Shown: positions 35,756 to 49,032 of the stretch, piece by piece
Layout: each line of letters begins with the position of its first letter
How positions within the stretch are numbered: the stretch's first letter is position 1
Assembly: GCA_003003925.1 (NCBI GenBank)
Contig: PVWP01000013.1
Span: 1 to 55,085 of the forward strand
Reading direction: 5' to 3'
Source: Aphanothece cf. minutissima CCALA 015
GTDB lineage: Bacteria > Cyanobacteriota > Cyanobacteriia > PCC-6307 > Cyanobiaceae
Length of the DNA: 55,085 bases
Made by a program: the position numbers and the translations under genes
Notes under the pieces: model-generated
Database searches by the model: none
The model's input: the letters and a program-made list of their open reading frames with translations, nothing else
Told to the model about the DNA's origin: nothing

Positions 35756-36618
35756 GGCTGTTCCTCACCGGCGGCACCGGCTTCATCGGCTCCCACGTGC
35801 TGGCGGCGGCCCTGGCGGCGGGCCACCAGGTGCGGGCCCTGCGCCGCAGCCCCGCCTCCGCCCCGGTGATCCCCCTGCCCGGCGAGCCCGAATGGTGCCA
35901 GGGGGATCTGGCCAGCCTGGAGGCCTCGGCGCTGGAGGGCGTGGAGGCGGTGCTGCACCTGGCCTCGGCCGGGGTGAGCCCCAAGCCCGCCAGCTGGGAG
36001 GAGCTGGTGCAGGCCAACGTGGCCGGCAGCCTGCGGCTGCTGGAGCGGGCGGCGGAGGCGGGGGTGCGCCGCTGCGTCGTGGCCGGCAGCAGCCACGAGT
36101 ACGGCAACGCCGCTCGCCGCTACGAGGCCATCCCCCCCGACGCCCCCCTGGAGCCCCTGAGCCCTTACGGCGCCAGCAAGGCGGCGGCCTTCCAGCTGCT
36201 GCGGGCCTTCGCCATCGCCCGGGGGCTGGAGCTCGTCTACGGCCGCATCTTCTCGGCCTACGGCGAGGGCCAGTTCGAGGGCAATGTCTGGCCGTCCCTG
36301 CGCCGTGCGGCCCGCTCCGGTGACGACTTCCCCATGACCTCCGGCCGCCAGGTCAGCGACTTCATCCCCGTCGCCGACGTGGCCGCCCACCTGCTGGCGG
36401 CCTGCACGCGGCCCGATGTGGCCGCCGGCGTGCCCCTGGTGGTGAACATCGGCTCGGGGGCCGCCACCAGCCTGCTGGCCTTCGCCGAAGCGGAATGGGA
36501 GCGCCTGGGGGCGACCGGTAGATTGCGCCCCGGTGTGCTTCCCGACCGCCCCGATCAGATCGAGCGATACGTTCCGGACCTGGCTGGTTTGAGGCTCCCC
36601 GCGCCCCCTCTGCCCTGA
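35752..36618 (+). CDS. NAD-dependent epimerase/dehydratase-family reductase, probable CDP-paratose synthase step
   Basis: A 288-residue extended SDR: MRLFLTGGTGFIGSHVLAAA, LHLASAGVSPKP, VVAGSSHEYGNAARRYE and the catalytic LSPYGASKAAAFQLL (Tyr-x-x-x-Lys). It lies exactly where the C4 ketoreductase RfbS is needed, between rfbH and rfbE, so it probably reduces CDP-4-keto-3,6-dideoxyglucose to CDP-paratose. The specific product (paratose rather than abequose) is inferred from the following rfbE. It overlaps the rfbH stop by 4 bases and the rfbE start by 1. Confidence 0.8.
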   Translation: MRLFLTGGTGFIGSHVLAAALAAGHQVRALRRSPASAPVIPLPGEPEWCQGDLASLEASALEGVEAVLHLASAGVSPKPASWEELVQANVAGSLRLLERAAEAGVRRCVVAGSSHEYGNAARRYEAIPPDAPLEPLSPYGASKAAAFQLLRAFAIARGLELVYGRIFSAYGEGQFEGNVWPSLRRAARSGDDFPMTSGRQVSDFIPVADVAAHLLAACTRPDVAAGVPLVVNIGSGAATSLLAFAEAEWERLGATGRLRPGVLPDRPDQIERYVPDLAGLRLPAPPLP

Positions 36619-37682
36619 TGTCGATGAAGGTCCTGATCACCGGCGGTTGCGGCTTTCTGGGTTCGAACCTCGCCGCCTCCTACCTGCAGGAAGGGGCCGA
36701 GGTGATCGTGGTGGATGCCCTGTTCCGGCGCGGTTCGGCGGCCAACCTGGCCTGGCTGGAGCAGCAGGCCGCCCCGGGGCGCTTCCACTTCATCCAGGCC
36801 GACCTGGCCGAGGCCGAGGCCGTGCTGGCCGTGTTCCGCCGCCACGCCCCCTTCGATTACATCTGCCACGTGGGCGGCCAGGTGGCGATGACCACCTCCC
36901 TGACCGATCCCGCCCGCGACCTGCAGACCAATGTCCTCGGCACCTTCGCCGTGCTCGAGGCCGCCCGGGCCCTCTCCCCCGAGGCCCTGATCGCCTACAG
37001 CAGCACCAACAAGGTCTACGGCGATCTGGAGGGGCTGCGCTACGAGGAGACCCCCACCCGCTACCGCCTGCCCGACCACCCCGACGGCCTCGATGAGTCC
37101 CTGGGGCTGGATTTCTCCACCCCCTACGGCTGCTCGAAGGGCGCCGCAGACCAGTACGTGCGCGACTGGGCCCGCGTCTACGGCCTGAAAACGGTGGTGT
37201 TCCGCCACTCCTCGATCTTCGGCGGCCGCCAGTTCGCCTCCTTCGACCAGGGCTGGGTGGGCTGGTTCTGCCAGAAGGCGATCGAGCAGAAGCGCGCCCA
37301 TCAGGCCGGCCTGGCCCCCGAGCCCTTCACCATCGCCGGCACCGGCAAGCAGGTGCGCGATGTGCTCCACGCCGACGACCTGATCCGCCTCTACCGGGCC
37401 GCCTACGCGCACCGGGAGCGGATGACCGGCGAGATCTTCAACATCGGCGGCGGCGCCGCCAACTCCCTCAGCCTGCTGGAGCTGTTCGCCCTGCTCGCCG
37501 AGCTGCTGGCCATTCCGCCGCTGGTGTTCACCCCCACCCCCCGCCGCGCCAGCGACCAGGACTGCTTCATCGCCGATATCGCCAAGGCCCGGCGGCTCCT
37601 GGGCTGGTCGCCGGCCATCTCCTGCCGCGACGGCGTCAGCCGCATGCTCGCCTGGACCGACACCCACCTAATGGCGGCCTGA
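36618..37682 (+). CDS. rfbE: CDP-paratose 2-epimerase (CDP-tyvelose epimerase)
   Basis: A 354-residue extended SDR converting CDP-paratose to CDP-tyvelose. Motifs: KVLITGGCGFLGSNLAASYL, CHVGGQVAMTTSLTDPARDL, AYSSTNKVYGDLEGLRYEET, TPYGCSKGAADQYVRDWARV (Tyr-x-x-x-Lys), and FRHSSIFGGRQFASFDQGWV. The combination of VAMTTSL and the FDQGWVGWF region is characteristic of RfbE. It starts at ATG 36618 sharing one base with the previous stop, completing the dideoxyhexose operon. Confidence 0.92.
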   Translation: MSMKVLITGGCGFLGSNLAASYLQEGAEVIVVDALFRRGSAANLAWLEQQAAPGRFHFIQADLAEAEAVLAVFRRHAPFDYICHVGGQVAMTTSLTDPARDLQTNVLGTFAVLEAARALSPEALIAYSSTNKVYGDLEGLRYEETPTRYRLPDHPDGLDESLGLDFSTPYGCSKGAADQYVRDWARVYGLKTVVFRHSSIFGGRQFASFDQGWVGWFCQKAIEQKRAHQAGLAPEPFTIAGTGKQVRDVLHADDLIRLYRAAYAHRERMTGEIFNIGGGAANSLSLLELFALLAELLAIPPLVFTPTPRRASDQDCFIADIAKARRLLGWSPAISCRDGVSRMLAWTDTHLMAA

Positions 37683-37703
37683 GCGGAGCCGTTGCGCGCA
37701 CCC

Positions 37704-39125
37704 ATGGCGAACGTTTTCCCCACGATCCAGCGCTTCCGCCAGTCCGCGGAACAGCGGCTGCCCCCCCGGCTGCACGGCTTTCTCGTCTCCGCCGCCCTGA
37801 TCGGCCTCTGTGCCCTCGGGTACCACCTGCGGCGTCCCTCGGTCTCCCTGGCGCCCACCCTCTACGCGGAGGATGGCGCGATCTTCCTGCAGCAGGCCAT
37901 CGACCAGGGCCCCGGATCGCTGGTGCAGCTGTATGCCGGCTACAGCCATCTCCTGCAGCGGATCAGCGCCCTGACGGCCGTGAACCACCTCTCGCCGCTG
38001 GCCTATCCCGGCTTCTTTCTGCTGGTGGCCTGGGTGTCGTGGCTGCTGCCCCTGATCAGCGTCGAGGGCCTCATCGGCGCCGGGGTGTTCGGCCCGCTGA
38101 TGCGGGTGGCCTACATCCCCTACGTCTATCACCCCTATGCCGGCGAGACCTATCTCAACCTGCCCAATGCCTACATTTTCTTCCCGCTCGGCTTCATCCT
38201 GATCGCCTACGGCGCGGTGGCCCGGCAGGGCAGCGGCCGACCGGAGCCCCCCTGGCCCGCGGCCCTGCGGGGTCTGCTGTTTCTCTACGGGCTGGTGGCG
38301 GCCTTCACCGGCCCGTTCATGGCCATCTACACGATTCCGCTGCTGATCTTCGATGGCCTGCGGCGCCGCCGCCTGCCGCTGCGGCCCCTGTGGCTGAGCC
38401 TGCCGGTGCTGCTCTCCTCCCTGCAGCTCTACTTCTCCCAGCTGCAGACCACCTACCCCCTGTCGACGGCCGAGGCCCTCAGGACCCTGCTGGGACGGCC
38501 CGCCTTGCTGCTCGACTGGTTCACCGTCCACCTGATCGCCCCGCTGCTGGGGGGCTACAAGCCCTGGTGGCTTCTGCGGGGACTGCCCGATCCCCTGCAG
38601 CTGCTGGCCGTGCTGGTGGCCCTGGCCCTGGTGCTGCTGGCCCTGCGGGTGGTGACCGGGCACATGCGCCAGCCCGCCCTGCTGCTGCTGGCCATCGCCT
38701 CCACCATGGTGCTCTCCCTTTCCAGCCTGCTGGTGGCCACCCGCCGCGGGGTGGATCCGGAGCAGATGGTGATCGAGGATGCCGGCGGGCGCTTCTTCTA
38801 CTGGAACACCGTCCTGTTCCTGTCGGTGCTGCTGATCGCCTTTGTGCTGCTTGTGCGGGAGCGCCGCAGCCGCCGCAGCACCGCCTGCCGTGCCATGGCG
38901 GTCTGGCTGGTGCTGACGCTGGTCTTCTATCACAACAACGTCGTCCCGAGGCCCATTGAGGTGATGACCCCCTCCGGAGAGATGCGGACGCTCGACTATG
39001 CCGAGCAGCTCCGCGAGCAGTGCCGATGGCCCCACCCGAAGCTCACCCACATCTATGGCGGACCGATGTGGAGTTTCCAGCTGGGTGAGCGGCAGATGGC
39101 ACGACTCTGCAGCGTGCCTTCCTGA
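37704..39125 (+). CDS. Polytopic membrane protein, probable GT-C-type glycosyltransferase
   Basis: A 473-residue protein with about nine to ten transmembrane helices. After the first helix comes TLYAEDGAIFLQQAIDQG, an acidic loop in the place where GT-C glycosyltransferases keep their catalytic Asp/Glu. A large C-terminal hydrophilic tail (EVMTPSGEMRTLDYAEQLRE onward) follows. GT-C enzymes use polyprenyl-phosphate sugars on the outer face of the membrane. It lies 21 bases after rfbE and before the GT2 sugar-phosphate transferase, which fits a surface glycan role. I do not recognise the exact family. TTG 37692 is an alternative start. Confidence 0.72.
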   Translation: MANVFPTIQRFRQSAEQRLPPRLHGFLVSAALIGLCALGYHLRRPSVSLAPTLYAEDGAIFLQQAIDQGPGSLVQLYAGYSHLLQRISALTAVNHLSPLAYPGFFLLVAWVSWLLPLISVEGLIGAGVFGPLMRVAYIPYVYHPYAGETYLNLPNAYIFFPLGFILIAYGAVARQGSGRPEPPWPAALRGLLFLYGLVAAFTGPFMAIYTIPLLIFDGLRRRRLPLRPLWLSLPVLLSSLQLYFSQLQTTYPLSTAEALRTLLGRPALLLDWFTVHLIAPLLGGYKPWWLLRGLPDPLQLLAVLVALALVLLALRVVTGHMRQPALLLLAIASTMVLSLSSLLVATRRGVDPEQMVIEDAGGRFFYWNTVLFLSVLLIAFVLLVRERRSRRSTACRAMAVWLVLTLVFYHNNVVPRPIEVMTPSGEMRTLDYAEQLREQCRWPHPKLTHIYGGPMWSFQLGERQMARLCSVPS

Positions 39126-39154
39126 AGCCTAGTGTTTCTGAAGCCGGCAAGTCC

Positions 39155-39496
39155 CTAACGGCCGAACATGCCGACGGCGACGATGGCGTAGCCCAGGGTG
39201 ATCGCCATCACGCTGGCCGGCGGCAGGGCGGCGGCATCCTTGAGTGAGAACAGCACATACAGCAGCGGATACTGCAGGCTCAGCATCAGCACCGCCAGTT
39301 TTCGGTCGGCGGAGGGCAGCACCAGGGCGGTGATTCCGAAGGAGGCGCCATAGCAAACAAGCGAGGCCGCCAGGTAGAGCGCGCCGGTGCGGACACCTTC
39401 AGCCGGTGGACGGATCCGCAAGATGAATTGGCCCAGGCATGCCGCAAGAACGGCAGCCAAAAGATACACTGCCTGCAGCATGCTTTTTGACAACAT
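39155..39496 (-). CDS. Small EamA/ArnE-like four-helix membrane protein
   Basis: A 113-residue protein with four hydrophobic helices (AVYLLAAVLAACLGQFILRI, LYLAASLVCYGASFGITALV, LAVLMLSLQYPLLYVLFSL, VMAITLGYAIVAVGMFG). Size and topology match the ArnE/ArnF subunits that flip undecaprenyl-phosphate-linked sugar, or other small EamA/SMR transporters. ATG 39496 lies 6 bases from the divergent GT2 gene start, so both promoters must overlap the coding starts. Its pairing with a GT2 of the ArnC type supports a lipid-linked sugar role. Confidence 0.7.
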   Translation of the reverse strand: MLSKSMLQAVYLLAAVLAACLGQFILRIRPPAEGVRTGALYLAASLVCYGASFGITALVLPSADRKLAVLMLSLQYPLLYVLFSLKDAAALPPASVMAITLGYAIVAVGMFGR

Positions 39497-39502
39497 TAGC
39501 CC

Positions 39503-40462
39503 ATGACGAGATCGCCGCATCATATCGCCATCTGCATTCCCTGTTACAACGAGTCCTCCAATATCGAAGCGCTCTATGTGAGGCTCGCCAAGGTTCTTGA
39601 GCAGTTTCCCGACGACGTTTTCTCGATCGTTTTTGCCGATAACTGCTCCACCGACCACACGGTGCAGCTGATCGAGGGCCTGGCGGCAAGGGATTCCCGC
39701 GTTGGCCTGATCCGCAATGTCTCGAACTTCGGCTTCGTGCGCTCCTCGGCCAATGCCCTGCTCGCGCCCGATGCCGACGCCAATGTGTTTCTGATGTCGG
39801 ATCTGCAGGATCCCCCCGAGCTGGTGGCGGAGCTGATCAACGGCTGGAAGAAAGGCGACGACCAGGTGATCTTCGCCGTGCGCCGCTCCAGCCATGAGAG
39901 CCCGATCCTCTTCCTCTGCAAGAAGATCTACTACGCCACTCTCTCCTGGCTTTCCGATTATCCGATGGTGCGCGATACCACCGGTTTCGGCATCTACGAC
40001 CGCTCCGTGATCGTGGCCCTGCGCCAGTCGATCGACTCCTATCCCTTCATCAAGGGCCTGGTGTGCGCCATCGGCTTCAAATGGTCCACCATTCCCTATG
40101 TGAGTGCCGACCGCAAGGGCGGCAGCAGCTCCGCGTCGCTGTCGTTCCTGGTGGATTTCGGCGTTCTCGGGATCGTCACCTCCTCCCGCAAGCCGATGCG
40201 GCTGATCACCACCGCCGGCCTGTCCCTCGGGGCGCTTTCCATCCTGCTGTCGTTCGTGGTGATGGTCAGCAAGCTGATCTTCTGGAACAGCTTCCAGTTC
40301 GGTGTGGCCATGCTGTCGGTCTCGGCGTTGTTCTTCGCCGGCGCCATGATGTTCGCCCTCGGCATCCTGGGCGAATACATCGGCTTCATCAACCAGCGCA
40401 CCCTGCGCCTGCCCCTGGTGGTGGAGCGCAGCCGCCATAACGTGCCCAGCCGGGCCGCCTGA
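39503..40462 (+). CDS. Family 2 glycosyltransferase (ArnC/GtrB/DPM1-like)
   Basis: A 319-residue protein. The GT-A catalytic domain has [30 protein letters not shown] and the metal-binding [13 protein letters not shown]. Two C-terminal helices ([20 protein letters not shown] and [20 protein letters not shown]) anchor it, ending with [15 protein letters not shown], the usual end of polyprenyl-phosphate glycosyltransferases such as GtrB and ArnC. It should load a sugar onto undecaprenyl phosphate. Divergent from the small transporter; GC dips at its 5' end compared with the rfb genes. Confidence 0.9.
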   Translation: MTRSPHHIAICIPCYNESSNIEALYVRLAKVLEQFPDDVFSIVFADNCSTDHTVQLIEGLAARDSRVGLIRNVSNFGFVRSSANALLAPDADANVFLMSDLQDPPELVAELINGWKKGDDQVIFAVRRSSHESPILFLCKKIYYATLSWLSDYPMVRDTTGFGIYDRSVIVALRQSIDSYPFIKGLVCAIGFKWSTIPYVSADRKGGSSSASLSFLVDFGVLGIVTSSRKPMRLITTAGLSLGALSILLSFVVMVSKLIFWNSFQFGVAMLSVSALFFAGAMMFALGILGEYIGFINQRTLRLPLVVERSRHNVPSRAA

Positions 40463-40498
40463 GGGGGTCGGCGGCGCCGCGGCGGCGGCTCGGCCACG

Positions 40499-40523
40499 AA
40501 AAAGCCGGGCCCGCAGGCCCGGC
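40499..40523 (-). terminator. Rho-independent terminator of tkt
   Basis: An 8-bp GC stem (40504-40511 with 40516-40523, loop CGCA) is followed on the minus strand by a T-run complementary to the A-run at 40499-40503. It lies about 60 bases downstream of the tkt stop. Confidence 0.8.
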
Positions 40524-40580
40524 AACCGTGGGAGATCAGCGGATCGGGGTCAGCCTCGAACTGACCCCCGCCCGCCGGGC

Positions 40581-42599
<2,019 letters not shown>

Positions 42600-42677
42600 G
42601 GCTTGACGGGGGAGTACGGGGAGGAGGAGAGGTGTTCCTGGGATGGGTGGCCCGGTGCGCTCTGGCGCGCCGGGTGG

Positions 42678-43925
42678 TCAGGTCATCCGGCGGAAGGCGA
42701 GGCAGACGTTGTGGCCGCCGAATCCGAAGGAGTTGGAAAGCACGACGTTGACGTTGTGTTCCCGGGCCTGGTTGGGCACCACATCCAGATCGCAGGCGGG
42801 ATCGGGCGTGCTGTAGTTGATCGTAGGCGGTACCAGGTTGTGGGCCACCGCCAGCACCGCGGCGATGGCCTCGATGCCGCCGCTGCCGCCCAGCAGGTGG
42901 CCGGTCATCGACTTGGTGGAACTGACCGGGATGGTCATGGCGTGGCCCCCGAGCGCCGACTTGATGGCGGCGGTCTCGTTGCTGTCGTTGGCCTGGGTGC
43001 TGGTGCCGTGGGCATTGACGTAATCCACAGCCTCCGGCTCCAGCCGGGCATCGGCCAGGGCCAGGCGGATGGCCTCCGCCGCCCCCACGCCGCCGGGAGA
43101 CGGGAGGGTGTAGTGGTACGCGTCGCAGGTCATGCCGTAGCCGACGATCTCCCCCAGCACCCGGGCTCCCCGGGCCGTGGCGTGCTCGAGGCTCTCGAGC
43201 ACCAGCACGCCGGCCCCCTCGCCGATCACGAAGCCGTTGCGCTCGGCGTCGAAGGGGCGGCTCGCCGTGGCCGGATCATCGTTGCGGAACGACAGGGCCC
43301 GGGCGCTGGCGAAGCCGGCCACCCCCAGGGGGGTGATCGCCGACTCGGCGCCGCCGCAGACCATGGCGTCCGCCAGGCCCAGCTGGATCAGACGGAAGGC
43401 ATCGCCGATGGCGTTGGAGCCGGCGGCGCAGGCCGTGGCCACGGCGCTGCTGGGCCCCCGGGCGCCGATGGCGATGGCCGCCAGCCCGGTGGCCATATTG
43501 GGAATCATCATCGGCACGCAGAACGGGCTGACCCGGTCGGGACCGCGGTCGGCCAGCACGTGGGCCTGGGTTTCCATCATCAGCAGCCCCCCCACGCCGG
43601 AGCCGATGGCGACCCCGATGCGCTGGGCGTTGCCGTCGTCGATGGTCAGGCCGGCATCGGCCACCGCCTGCTTGGCCGCAACCACCCCGAACTGGCAGAA
43701 GCGATCCCAGCGCTTCGACTCCTTCGGCTCCAGCCAGCCGGCCGTGTCGAAGTCCTTGACTTCGGCGGCGAAACGGCAGGCATGGCGGGAGGCATCGAAC
43801 AGGGTGATCGGCGCCACCCCATTGCGGCCGCTGATCAGCCCCTCCCAGTAATCCGCGACGTTGTTGCCGATCGGTGTGACCGCGCCCAGGCCGGTGACGA
43901 CGACGCGGCGGAGACCCTCCACCAT
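42678..43925 (-). CDS. fabF: 3-oxoacyl-[acyl-carrier-protein] synthase II
   Basis: Elongating condensing enzyme of fatty-acid synthesis. The 415-residue thiolase-fold protein shows the catalytic Cys in VATACAAGSNAIGDAFRLIQ, His residues in YVNAHGTSTQANDSNE and SSTKSMTGHLLGGSGGIEA, and the closing NSFGFGGHNVCLAFR. ATG 43925 (MVEGLRRVVVTGLGAVTPIG) gives the family N-terminus. It starts 7 bases after acpP ends, so the acyl carrier and its synthase are made together. Confidence 0.96.
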   Translation of the reverse strand: MVEGLRRVVVTGLGAVTPIGNNVADYWEGLISGRNGVAPITLFDASRHACRFAAEVKDFDTAGWLEPKESKRWDRFCQFGVVAAKQAVADAGLTIDDGNAQRIGVAIGSGVGGLLMMETQAHVLADRGPDRVSPFCVPMMIPNMATGLAAIAIGARGPSSAVATACAAGSNAIGDAFRLIQLGLADAMVCGGAESAITPLGVAGFASARALSFRNDDPATASRPFDAERNGFVIGEGAGVLVLESLEHATARGARVLGEIVGYGMTCDAYHYTLPSPGGVGAAEAIRLALADARLEPEAVDYVNAHGTSTQANDSNETAAIKSALGGHAMTIPVSSTKSMTGHLLGGSGGIEAIAAVLAVAHNLVPPTINYSTPDPACDLDVVPNQAREHNVNVVLSNSFGFGGHNVCLAFRRMT

Positions 43926-43932
43926 GGACGCC

Positions 43933-44175
43933 TCAGGCCTGCTTCTCTTGGATGTATTTGACGGCGTCACCCACCGTGGTGATCCCTTCAGCCGACTCGT
44001 CGGGGATCTCGATGTCGAAGGCTTCCTCCAGGGCCATCACCAGCTCGACGGTGTCGAGGGAATCGGCTCCCAGGTCGTTCTGGAAATTGGATTCCGGCTT
44101 GACCTCGTCAGCCTCCACGCTGAGCTGTTCGGCAACGATCGACCGGACTTTCTCGAAGATCGCTTCCTGGGACAT
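43933..44175 (-). CDS. acpP: Acyl carrier protein
   Basis: An 80-residue acidic four-helix carrier. The phosphopantetheine-attachment Ser lies in [20 protein letters not shown] (DSL motif), and [20 protein letters not shown] follows. First gene of the acpP-fabF-tkt series and divergent from psaC, with a space of about 150 bases holding both promoters. Confidence 0.97.
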   Translation of the reverse strand: MSQEAIFEKVRSIVAEQLSVEADEVKPESNFQNDLGADSLDTVELVMALEEAFDIEIPDESAEGITTVGDAVKYIQEKQA

Positions 44176-44246
44176 GGCTGCTGTGAGGGAGGCAGCATCC
44201 TACGGGTCGCCCCGTTCGGGCCCTTTCCGCGTATGAACAAGGGTGA

Positions 44247-44570
<324 letters not shown>

Positions 44571-44604
44571 GCCCGGCGCTGTCGCATCCCTCCCATAAGC
44601 TCAT

Positions 44605-44632
44605 GCCCGGCGCCTGCGCCGGGCTTTTTTTT
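44605..44632 (+). terminator. Rho-independent terminator of psaC
   Basis: A perfect 9-bp GC stem (44605-44613 with 44616-44624, 2-base loop) is directly followed by eight T residues (44625-44632). It lies 35 bases after the psaC stop and 14 bases before glmS, so glmS needs a promoter inside or upstream of this short gap. Confidence 0.93.
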
Positions 44633-44645
44633 GGCCTAACTCTCT

Positions 44646-46542
<1,897 letters not shown>

Positions 46543-46544
<2 letters not shown>

Positions 46545-46739
46545 GGCTGTGGCGCTGCGGAAAACCTTCGGTCGGCGAGCCGGCCTGGGCCGGCAACGCC
46601 GCCTCCGGTTCACCGCAGCGCCACAGCCTCCCTGGGGAGCGGGGCGAGAGCCCTCTGCCGCAAGCTTGGGTGGGGCCTGTTCCTCCCCCCTCCCCGCCAG
46701 CCCCTGTGGCGCTGAGGGCTCCGACCGAAGGCGGCGTTG
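46543..46739. repeat. Nested inverted-repeat cluster between glmS and manC
   Basis: A perfect 18-bp inverted repeat (46543-46560 with 46613-46630) begins on the glmS stop codon. CTGTGGCGCTG recurs a third time at 46704-46714. Two more inverted pairs cross it: CCTTCGGTCGG (46565-46575) with 46721-46731, and AACGCCGCCT (46595-46604) with 46730-46739. The stretch up to manC (46545-46776) holds no convincing gene. It may be a repetitive element or a bidirectional transcript end; no T-run is present. Confidence 0.6.
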
Positions 46740-46776
46740 ACCGCGCCGCGGGCGCGCCCGCCGCAGGCCGGCGCCC

Positions 46777-48240
46777 TCAAGGCTGGCTCAGGGGCTCCGT
46801 CAGGGCTGGAGCGTCGCTGCGACCGTAACGGTCGTCGAAACGCACGATGTCGTCTTCCCCGAGATAGGGGCCGCTCTGCACCTCGATCAGCTCCATGGGG
46901 ATCTTGCCGGGGTTGGTGAGGCGGTGCCGGGCGCCGAGGGGGATGTAGGTGCTCTGGTTCTCGCCCACCAGCTCCTCCACTCCGTCCTTCTCCACCACGG
47001 CGGTGCCCCGCACCACCACCCAGTGCTCGGCCCGGTGGTGGTGCATCTGCAGGGACAGGCTGGCGCCGGGCTTCACCGAGATCTTCTTGACCTGCCAGCG
47101 CTCCCCTTCCACCACCCCGTCGTAGTGGCCCCAGGGGCGGTAGATGCGGCGGTGGGCCCGGCTTTCCGGAGCCCCGTCCCGCTCCAGCCGGCCAACGATG
47201 CCTTTCACCTCCTGGGCCCGGTCGCGGTGGGCCACGAGCACCACGTCGTCGGTCTCCACCACCACCAGATCCTCGACCCCCAGCCCCACCACCAGGCGGT
47301 GCTCGCTGCGCAGGTAGCAGTTGCGGCTGCCCTCGCTGATCACCCGACCCCGCAGCACGTTCCCTTCCGGGTCCTGCTCCGAGGTCTCCCACAGGGCCCC
47401 CCAGCTGCCCACGTCGCTCCACTCGGCATCGAGGGGCAGCACCACGCCCCGGTCGGTCCGCTCCATCACCGCCACGTCGATGGCGATGCTGGGGCCGTTG
47501 GCGAAGGCCTCCCGCTCCAGCCGCAGGAACTCCAGGTCGGCGCTGTCATGCTCCAGGGCGGTGCGGCAGGCGCTCACCACCTCGGGCACGAAGCGATCCA
47601 GCTCCGCCAGGATGGCGCTGGCGCGGAACAGGAACATGCCGCTGTTCCAGGTGAAGCGGCCGGTGGCCAGGAAGGCCTCGGCGGTGGCCCGGTCGGGCTT
47701 CTCCACGAAGCGGGCGATCGGTACGGGCGTGGCGGCCAGGGGTTCGGCGGCCTCGATGTAGCCGTAGCCCGTCTCCGGGCTGGTGGGCACGATGCCGAAG
47801 CTGACCAGCTGGCCGGCGGTGGCGGCGGCCATGCCGGCGGCCACGGTGGCGCGGAAGTCCGCGGCCCGGCGGATGACGTGATCGGCCGCCAGGATCAGCA
47901 GCAGGGGGTCCTCACCCCGGACGGTGGCCTGCAGGGCCGCCACCGCCACCGCCGGGGCGGTGTTGCGCCCCACCGGCTCCAGCAGGATCGCCGCCGGCTC
48001 CACGCCGATCTGGCGCATCTGCTCGGCCACGATGAAGCGATGGTCCTCGTTGCAGATCAGCAACGGCGGCGCCAGGTCCGGCAGCCCCTGGAGGCGCTGG
48101 TGGGTCTGCTGCAGGAGGGTGTCCTCGCTGTTGCCGGCCAGGGGCCAGTACTGCTTCGGATAGCTGGCCCGGGACAGGGGCCAGAGGCGGGTGCCGGTGC
48201 CGCCGCAGAGAATCACCGGGACCAGGGAGGGGGTAGCCAT
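46777..48240 (-). CDS. manC: Mannose-1-phosphate guanylyltransferase / mannose-6-phosphate isomerase
   Basis: Bifunctional enzyme giving GDP-mannose. The 487-residue protein begins with the pyrophosphorylase signature VPVILCGGTGTRLWPLSRAS and YPKQYWPL, with FVEKPD (residues about 178-183) as the sugar-binding block. The C-terminal type II phosphomannose isomerase cupin has RPWGHYDGVVEG, LSLQMHHHRAEHWVVVRGTA and QSTYIPLGARHRLTNPG. GDP-mannose feeds mannose-, fucose- or rhamnose-bearing surface glycans, in line with the rfb locus nearby. It follows rimM by about 90 bases on the same strand. Confidence 0.95.
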   Translation of the reverse strand: MATPSLVPVILCGGTGTRLWPLSRASYPKQYWPLAGNSEDTLLQQTHQRLQGLPDLAPPLLICNEDHRFIVAEQMRQIGVEPAAILLEPVGRNTAPAVAVAALQATVRGEDPLLLILAADHVIRRAADFRATVAAGMAAATAGQLVSFGIVPTSPETGYGYIEAAEPLAATPVPIARFVEKPDRATAEAFLATGRFTWNSGMFLFRASAILAELDRFVPEVVSACRTALEHDSADLEFLRLEREAFANGPSIAIDVAVMERTDRGVVLPLDAEWSDVGSWGALWETSEQDPEGNVLRGRVISEGSRNCYLRSEHRLVVGLGVEDLVVVETDDVVLVAHRDRAQEVKGIVGRLERDGAPESRAHRRIYRPWGHYDGVVEGERWQVKKISVKPGASLSLQMHHHRAEHWVVVRGTAVVEKDGVEELVGENQSTYIPLGARHRLTNPGKIPMELIEVQSGPYLGEDDIVRFDDRYGRSDAPALTEPLSQP

Positions 48241-48332
48241 CGCGGCGGCAGCTGTCCCGCAGGACCATCAGACGGGCCCATTCAACCGGAGCCGGCCCCG
48301 GCCGTCAGCGTCGGGGTGCACCCCGGACAGTT

Positions 48333-48926
48333 TCAGAGGTCCAGAAGTCCGGGCGGCGGCGTCAGGCCGATCCAGCCCTCCGCCAGGTTCACCTCCGGCA
48401 CGATCGCCTCCACGAAGGGGATCAGCAGCCGCCGGCCGCCGTCGCTGAGCTCCACCTCCAGCAGGTCGTTGCCCCCGTGGATCAGGTCGGTCACGGTGCC
48501 GATCGTCGCCTGGGGATCCTGGAGCAGCCGCACCTGGAGTCCCACCAGATCGAGGAGGTGGAATTCCCCCGGCCCCAGGGTGGGCCGGTCGGCGGCCGAC
48601 ACCAGCAGGTGCTGCCCCACCAGGGCTTCGGCGGCGTTGCGATCGCCGATGCCCTCAAGGCGCAGCACGAACAGGGTTTTGCCCGGCACGGGCCTGCCGG
48701 CCAGCAGCCGCACAGGCCGGGGGGCGCCCCCGGGGGCCTGCAGCCAGCGGGGACCGGGCCGGGTGAACCGTTCGGGGAAGTCGCTCAGGGGCAGCAGGCG
48801 CACGTCGCCGCCCATCCCCTGGGCCGCCACCACCTTCCCCACGGCCATGAGCTCGCCCGGGTCGGCCCCTGGCCCCTCGTCGCTGGTGTCGGCCACGGCC
48901 TGATCGCTTCCGTCGCCGGGCATCAT
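48333..48926 (-). CDS. rimM: Ribosome maturation factor RimM
   Basis: 16S rRNA processing and 30S maturation factor. A 197-residue protein with the RimM barrel ([50 protein letters not shown] region) and a C-terminal PRC barrel ([44 protein letters not shown]). ATG 48926 or 48923 is likely; the frame is open to GTG 48959. The N-terminal 25 residues are acidic low-complexity. Divergent from ndhS. Confidence 0.93.
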   Translation of the reverse strand: MMPGDGSDQAVADTSDEGPGADPGELMAVGKVVAAQGMGGDVRLLPLSDFPERFTRPGPRWLQAPGGAPRPVRLLAGRPVPGKTLFVLRLEGIGDRNAAEALVGQHLLVSAADRPTLGPGEFHLLDLVGLQVRLLQDPQATIGTVTDLIHGGNDLLEVELSDGGRRLLIPFVEAIVPEVNLAEGWIGLTPPPGLLDL

Positions 48927-49032
48927 CGCGTCACGGCCCGGTGCGGTGCCCGCGGGCACCCGTCAGGGGCTCCACCGGGGCGCCCGGGCATCGATAATGT
49001 CCCCACTTGATGGTCCCCCAGGGGCATCCGCC

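Noticed and set aside
44633..44645. glmS ribozyme or leader
   Set aside because: Only about 14 bases separate the psaC terminator from the glmS start, too short for the ribozyme.
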